In this document: positions 27,537 to 31,496 of the stretch, one piece after another | Layout: the number at the start of each line of letters is the position of its first letter | How positions within the stretch are numbered: position 1 is the first letter of the stretch | Assembly: GCA_900095095.1 (NCBI GenBank) | Contig: FMBT01000232.1 | Span: 1-31,496, forward strand | DNA: 31,496 nt | Origin: Fragilariopsis cylindrus CCMP1102 | Lineage: Eukaryota; Bacillariophyta; Bacillariophyceae; Bacillariales; Bacillariaceae | Direction: 5' to 3' | Position numbers and translations under genes: made by a program | The notes under the pieces: model-generated | The model's input: only the letters and a program-made list of their open reading frames with translations | What the model was told of the DNA's origin: nothing | The model's database searches: none

Positions 27537-28872
27537 CTATTCTGCCCGCAACCCTCGTAGCAACGCTACTATCACAAGAATGATACTGAAGTAACATAGA
27601 ACATTAACACCAACCACAAATAGCTTGAAAGCCATCATATTCCGTCGACCAATCCCTGTTCCTGTCCAAGGACACCTATGGGTCCAAAAAGATTAAACAG
27701 ATAGAATTGATTGCGTTTATTAGTAATTGATTAGTAGAATAAGTCTAATAGTTGCTGTCAGGGAGGAAAGGAATAACAGAATATTTACGTACAAGTGATC
27801 ATAGTCTTGTATTAAGACCCCACATTCCCGGCAATACAAAGCCCCCGGTGGCCGAAAACTTCCAACTTGCTCATTCCAAAACCAACCACCATTACCAGCT
27901 TCTTCATCCGTGACCCTTTCCATCAAGCCTGGATCTTGACAGCTTACGCAAAATAAAGATGCTAAGACGACCCCCAAAACAGGGACGTAGATGTACGCCA
28001 CCCAAATAGGCTTCAGGTTACCGAATTGAAAGAGAAATAAAACGAAATACAAATTTTGCGAGTGGAGTTAATAAAACATTGAAAGCTGAACAAAGACAGT
28101 GAAAAATTTAAATTACGAAATATATAAATCACAATCTCGAACAGTCTCTACACATACCAGTGGTGAATCATTATTAATAATAACAAAATAAGCAACTGCT
28201 GCTGACACAGCTAGTATCAAAGGTAACGTAACAAATACGCAAAAAGGCCAACAGGGTCTGCAGAAAAGAGAAACAGCATGTATAGTTAGTTTGTATAGTA
28301 GAGATTTATGGCAGATGATACGGTACACTCCTAAGTTTTTGTTAACATATATAATATAAATCAACCACTGTTTTTGTTCAGTCGAACTCAACTTACCCAG
28401 CAACGACAATGGGAGATCCGTCGGTTCGCTCACACAGTACAAACATATTCCCCAATCGTCGTGCACAACAGCACCAATAGCGATGAAAGTCATTGATGGG
28501 ACCATTTTCGGCTACTTCGCGTTCCCACCTTGTTGACACTGCGTATCTAGCGATAAATTTTCAAGAATGAAAAGACAGTTAGAACATAAATGCATAAAGC
28601 GCTCGTTGAAAAAGAAAAAGCAGCAAGCAAACGAACGAACGAACGAACGAGGTATTCTATATACATTATTTTTGGAGCATGCACAATAAGACTCACTTCT
28701 TTTTTCGTCGCCGACGTGAAGCTACCGTCGCCGTCGCGGATGATTGATTATTATCATCAGTTCGATGTTGAGATTGACGTGGTTGAGATATCCTGTTATC
28801 TCCTGTTTTACTATTGGCTATATCATGAGTGGCACTACTATTTCGATGTGTATCTTCTCCGAATTCTTGCAT
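27537..28872 (-). CDS. DHHC-family palmitoyltransferase-like protein with DHLC motif
   Basis: Five exons (minus strand), 28872-28697, 28546-28397, 28257-28158, 28010-27793 and 27675-27537, join in phase to 260 residues; all introns are GT-AG. The N-terminus is polar and ends in RRRRKK. TM1 is near residues 111-133 (FCVFVTLPLILAVSAAVAYFV) and TM2 near 143-165 (IWVAYIYVPVLGVVLASLF), followed by the family's DPG motif. The catalytic stretch reads RPPGALYCREC, then DYDHLCPWTGTGIGRRN, then a third TM (FKLFVVGVNVLCYFSIILVIVALL). DHHC enzymes attach palmitate to cysteines, with the Cys of DHHC as acyl carrier. Here the second His is Leu and most zinc ligands of the Cys-rich domain are gone, and a fourth TM and tail are missing. 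The codon for that Leu spans the exon 4/5 junction, but the frame leaves no better join. Activity is uncertain. Confidence 0.8.
28629..28650. repeat. (ACGA)n microsatellite in intron 1 of the DHHC-like gene
   Basis: About five tandem ACGA units within the first intron. It has no coding effect. Confidence 0.8.
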
Positions 28873-29527
28873 AGTAGACAAACTGCACTGACTTCACCTC
28901 CCCCCGAGACTTCTTATTCTAATGGACGAACTTCAATTACTTCAATTGTAATACTAGTTGCATATGTTGGTATCGGTACAAAACAATAGCGTTAATGGTT
29001 AATGGTACGGTACATATTTAAATACATTATGCACACGACAAGTAACTTAGCTTACGGTATTCTTATCTACTAACTTATAAGTTCTCTAGCGTTCATAAAA
29101 AATTTAAAAATGCTACTTGAAAGGGGGGAGTGTGTTATTTTTGATTTTTATGGGGTGAAATAACGAAAATACGAATTATGTGTACCAAGGAATTTGAAAT
29201 TACAGCATTCGAATGTGAATGAATCTAATAATCTGAATCATCGAGAGCGATCACCATGGCAAAACTTGACTTATTGAACATACCTCCACATGTATATAAT
29301 ACACGTCTAGCTATACACCAGGGACATCCAAAATAACAAAGAAGACAGATAGAGCTACGATAGCTCCCCTAGGTAGTTCATCCTGCGAAACTTTCTATTA
29401 GTATCATCTTCTGAATCAATCATCAAGCCTTGGAATTAAATAATTTTAAATTATTACACTTACTACTGTAGTAGCTTAAAGAAAATACAGGTGCAAAGAA
29501 AACGAAAAAAAAATCGACCAGGTTTCA
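28873..29527. other. Divergent promoter region
   Basis: The DHHC-like gene (-) and the CMC1-like gene (+) start on either side, so this 655-bp spacer should contain both promoters. No named element is recognisable. A short inverted AATTTTAAATT segment lies near 29440-29452. Confidence 0.45.
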
Positions 29528-29854
29528 ATGTCGTCTTCGTCTACTAGTAACGGTACTTCGCCTACTGATGTTGGTAAAGTCAAAGATGCTGGTAGGGAAA
29601 GCCGCCTGTCATTTAGAAATTTTGCCGAGAACCAACTCCGAAGAGATTTCAAAGCTGATGCCATGAAACAGTGTGGTTTGCAGGTGGGGGCGTTTGCCGA
29701 ATGTATTAAGGATGAAGGCCTATTAGCACCCTTCAAGTGTAGAGAATTTAAAAAGGATTGCAACGAATGTATGGTCTTCTATAACTCAGAAGAAAGATTT
29801 CGTCTCTACGTAAAAGAACATGAGGAGGATACAGAAAAAAAACCATATGTATGA
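29528..29854 (+). CDS. Twin Cx9C protein, CMC1-like (mitochondrial intermembrane space)
   Basis: Single exon, 108 residues. After a Ser/Thr-rich N-terminus and a charged helix (ESRLSFRNFAENQLRRDFKADAM), two Cx9C motifs form the helical hairpin of the CHCH fold. The first is CGLQVGAFAEC and the second CREFKKDCNEC, linked by IKDEGLLAPFK. An extra cysteine sits inside the second motif. The sequence between the motifs (AFAECIKDEGLL.PFKCR) fits the CMC1 branch, which helps assemble cytochrome c oxidase by stabilising COX1 with COX14-type partners. Such proteins are imported without a presequence by the Mia40/Erv1 oxidation system, though diatom Mia40 status is unsettled. The start ATG is the first in frame. 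Which Cx9C paralogue it is (CMC1, CMC2 or similar) is less sure than the family. Confidence 0.8.
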   Translation: MSSSSTSNGTSPTDVGKVKDAGRESRLSFRNFAENQLRRDFKADAMKQCGLQVGAFAECIKDEGLLAPFKCREFKKDCNECMVFYNSEERFRLYVKEHEEDTEKKPYV

Positions 29855-30168
29855 TCACAATAATATGAATTTGAAGAAGAAATGGGTTGGCATGGAATTG
29901 TATTCAGTAACTGCTTATATTGTTCAACCATTTGTACGATTATTCATTCATTCAGACTTGAAACAGAATCATATATACAAAATGTTGTTATATTTATTAG
30001 TTGTGTACGAGTGATAGCCAGGTTAATTTATGAACCAAACTGTAGTACTTGTAATAAGCTAATAGATAATTCATAACATGCTCTCATATGAAACTAATAC
30101 AGCTGATATAATTAGAGCGGATCACTTTAGTAGTGCGCTTCCATAGGCTTGAACACTGCCAATACGCA

Positions 30169-31496
30169 CTACGATATTCTAGTTCGTTTTATCGCTCTTT
30201 GATCTTTTTCTACGTCAATGTCAGAATCATCATCGTCCCCACCTTCGCCGTTATTAGCTGCTTCCGATACAACGCATCCTCCTCTTAACGATGGCGAATC
30301 CATTTGTGTAGAATTAGCAGCCTTAGCATTCTCTTCCAGCAATTTCGCAGCGTAGAGGTAGCTGGCGATAACCTATCAGATCGGACCGAAATTGTACCAG
30401 CGACGTTAGAACTAGCAGTCCGTCTTTGTGTCGTTTTACCCTGCTTGCACTATCGGAACTGTCAAGTACTTGTTCATTCAATCTGTGAATCATGTTGATG
30501 AAAAGCCTGTGCACAACAGAGTTAACATATGAAACGAGATATTAACAGGTGAGAGATGTAAGCAGAAAGGTGAGAGAATTTGTGGCGCACGCATTCTATT
30601 ATATTATTTAATCTCTCTCAAAGTTGTCGGTCTAATCAATCAACCACGTTATGTACAAAATTAGAGGAGTTACTGACGTACGTTCATCTTCGTAAAGTCC
30701 CTCCTTGCCTTCCTTAAGAAGGTTCACCGAAACTTCTTCGTAAAAACGCTCGCATCGTGTAATCATACTCAAAACTTTGGGGTAGTGCGTGAAGTTAGCC
30801 TTGTTGACAATGTTGGACATAAAAGCATTCCTCGTTTCGTATCCCGTATTCTTGTCATGTTTCTTAAGAATTTTGGAAAACGAACAATACGTCATAATAG
30901 CAAATGTCTCAAGTAGGAGTAAGTCTTTGTAGAGTCTGTAGATTGACTTAGCCATAAGCCCCCACTTTTCGTTAACCAAAATAGAGTTGGGTTGTCTCAT
31001 GATGTCCATTCCTTCTCGAACACGTTCTTCCCTGATCGTGAATTCTTCTGTTGCTCGATCGAAGAAGTGGGATGCTTTCTTGAATTCAGAATGCAGTAGT
31101 TTGAAGAATGCAACTTCTCCAGGGGATTTTCCTATAGATTCAGCATCTTGAGGATGATGTTGTTGCTGTTGTTGTGATGTTGACGTCGTCGAAGAGGATT
31201 CTTTTGAAGCAGAATTTGAAGTAGTGTTCGACGAAGATGCCGCAGGAAGAGAACTATTACGAACAACTTGACTGTTACTGGAAAGAGACGGATGGTTGAT
31301 GACTTGTGCTGTTGTTTTGTATTTTCTCCTGTTTTGTGCCCGTTGTTTTGATGGAGACTGGACGCAGTTGTTGGGCTTGTTATGTGTGGCATCGAGTCGG
31401 GGGAATCTGGATGAATCTTGTCATTTCCGGTTTCCACAGGGAAAGAGCTTTTTCCGTCATCGGTTGGTACAAGGGAGGGTAATTCCTTTATTAGCT
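30169..31496 (-). CDS. SPX-domain protein, N-terminus beyond the window
   Basis: Partial gene running off the right edge. Traceable exons are about 31412-30678 (its frame is open from there), 30506-30470 and 30372-30169 (stop). The latter two join in phase via CAA|GTACTT and GATAG|GTTATC. Further right another frame reads LIKELPSLVP, which fits the early SPX helix. A ~80-bp intron beginning at a GTGGAA donor could connect it, but this join is unproven. SPX signatures are EVAFFKLLHSEFKKASHFF, LYKDLLLLETFAIMTYCSF, FSKILKKHDKNTGYETRNAF (the lysine cluster that binds inositol pyrophosphates) and LFINMIHRLNEQ. A Ser/Thr/Gln-rich loop is inserted between helices. The tail is acidic (GGDDDDSDIDVEKD) then basic (IKRTRIS), with no EXS, RING or transporter domain. 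SPX proteins sense phosphate status; in plants and diatoms stand-alone members repress starvation responses. It converges on the CMC1-like gene. Confidence 0.8.

Noticed and set aside
28113..28505. 130-residue minus-strand frame beginning MVPSMTFIAIGAVV
   Set aside because: It is out of frame with the DHHC-like gene; the correct frame here reads NGPINDFHRYW and RRLGNMFVLCERTDGSP, and splices in phase on both sides.

Overview
The window looks like nuclear DNA of a photosynthetic stramenopile, most likely a diatom. The evidence is AT-rich spacers, compact genes with 0-4 short GT-AG introns (often GTAAGT or GTACGT donors) and a eukaryotic trafficking and organelle gene set. One gene is a ferredoxin-like complex I subunit known from plants and some protists. 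The clade call is inference; no species can be named from the sequence alone.

Layout. 1-4573 holds no convincing gene but has two diverged direct duplications. A ferredoxin-like complex I bridge subunit (+, 4574-5398, three exons) converges on a very large minus-strand gene (5657-12096). That gene resembles NBAS/Sec39, the ER tether of Golgi-to-ER COPI transport, and has a UBA-like C-terminal extension. It is split in this sequence by a one-base frame break near 7200. At 12760-14161 (-) lies a lysine-rich, repeat-laden hypothetical gene whose frame is not intact as given. A PX-BAR sorting nexin (+, 15027-17015, four exons) converges on an unusual fusion gene (-, 17562-20360, three exons). The fusion joins an RGG-rich head, acidic linkers, four Cys-x-Cys-x2-Cys repeats and a PAPS-type sulfotransferase domain. 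A two-kilobase gap follows, then a small MYND-finger protein (-, 22671-23102). Next come an AT-rich repeat-bearing gap and a signal-peptide, single-TM protein resembling the V-ATPase accessory protein ATP6AP2 (+, 25401-26369). Then there is a DHHC-family acyltransferase-like gene with a degenerate zinc motif (-, 27537-28872, five exons), a CMC1-like twin Cx9C mitochondrial protein (+, 29528-29854), and an SPX-domain phosphate-sensor-type gene running off the right edge (-, 30169-31496).

There is no operon logic, as expected for a nuclear genome. By theme, several genes belong to endomembrane traffic (NBAS-like, sorting nexin, ATP6AP2-like, DHHC-like) and two to respiratory-chain assembly or structure (complex I ferredoxin-like subunit, CMC1-like). 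I see no rRNA, tRNA, CRISPR array or intact transposon. The least ordinary items are the RGG/Cys-repeat/sulfotransferase fusion, the NBAS-UBA architecture and the zinc-ligand-poor DHLC protein. Exon joins were worked out by hand from splice consensus and reading phase.
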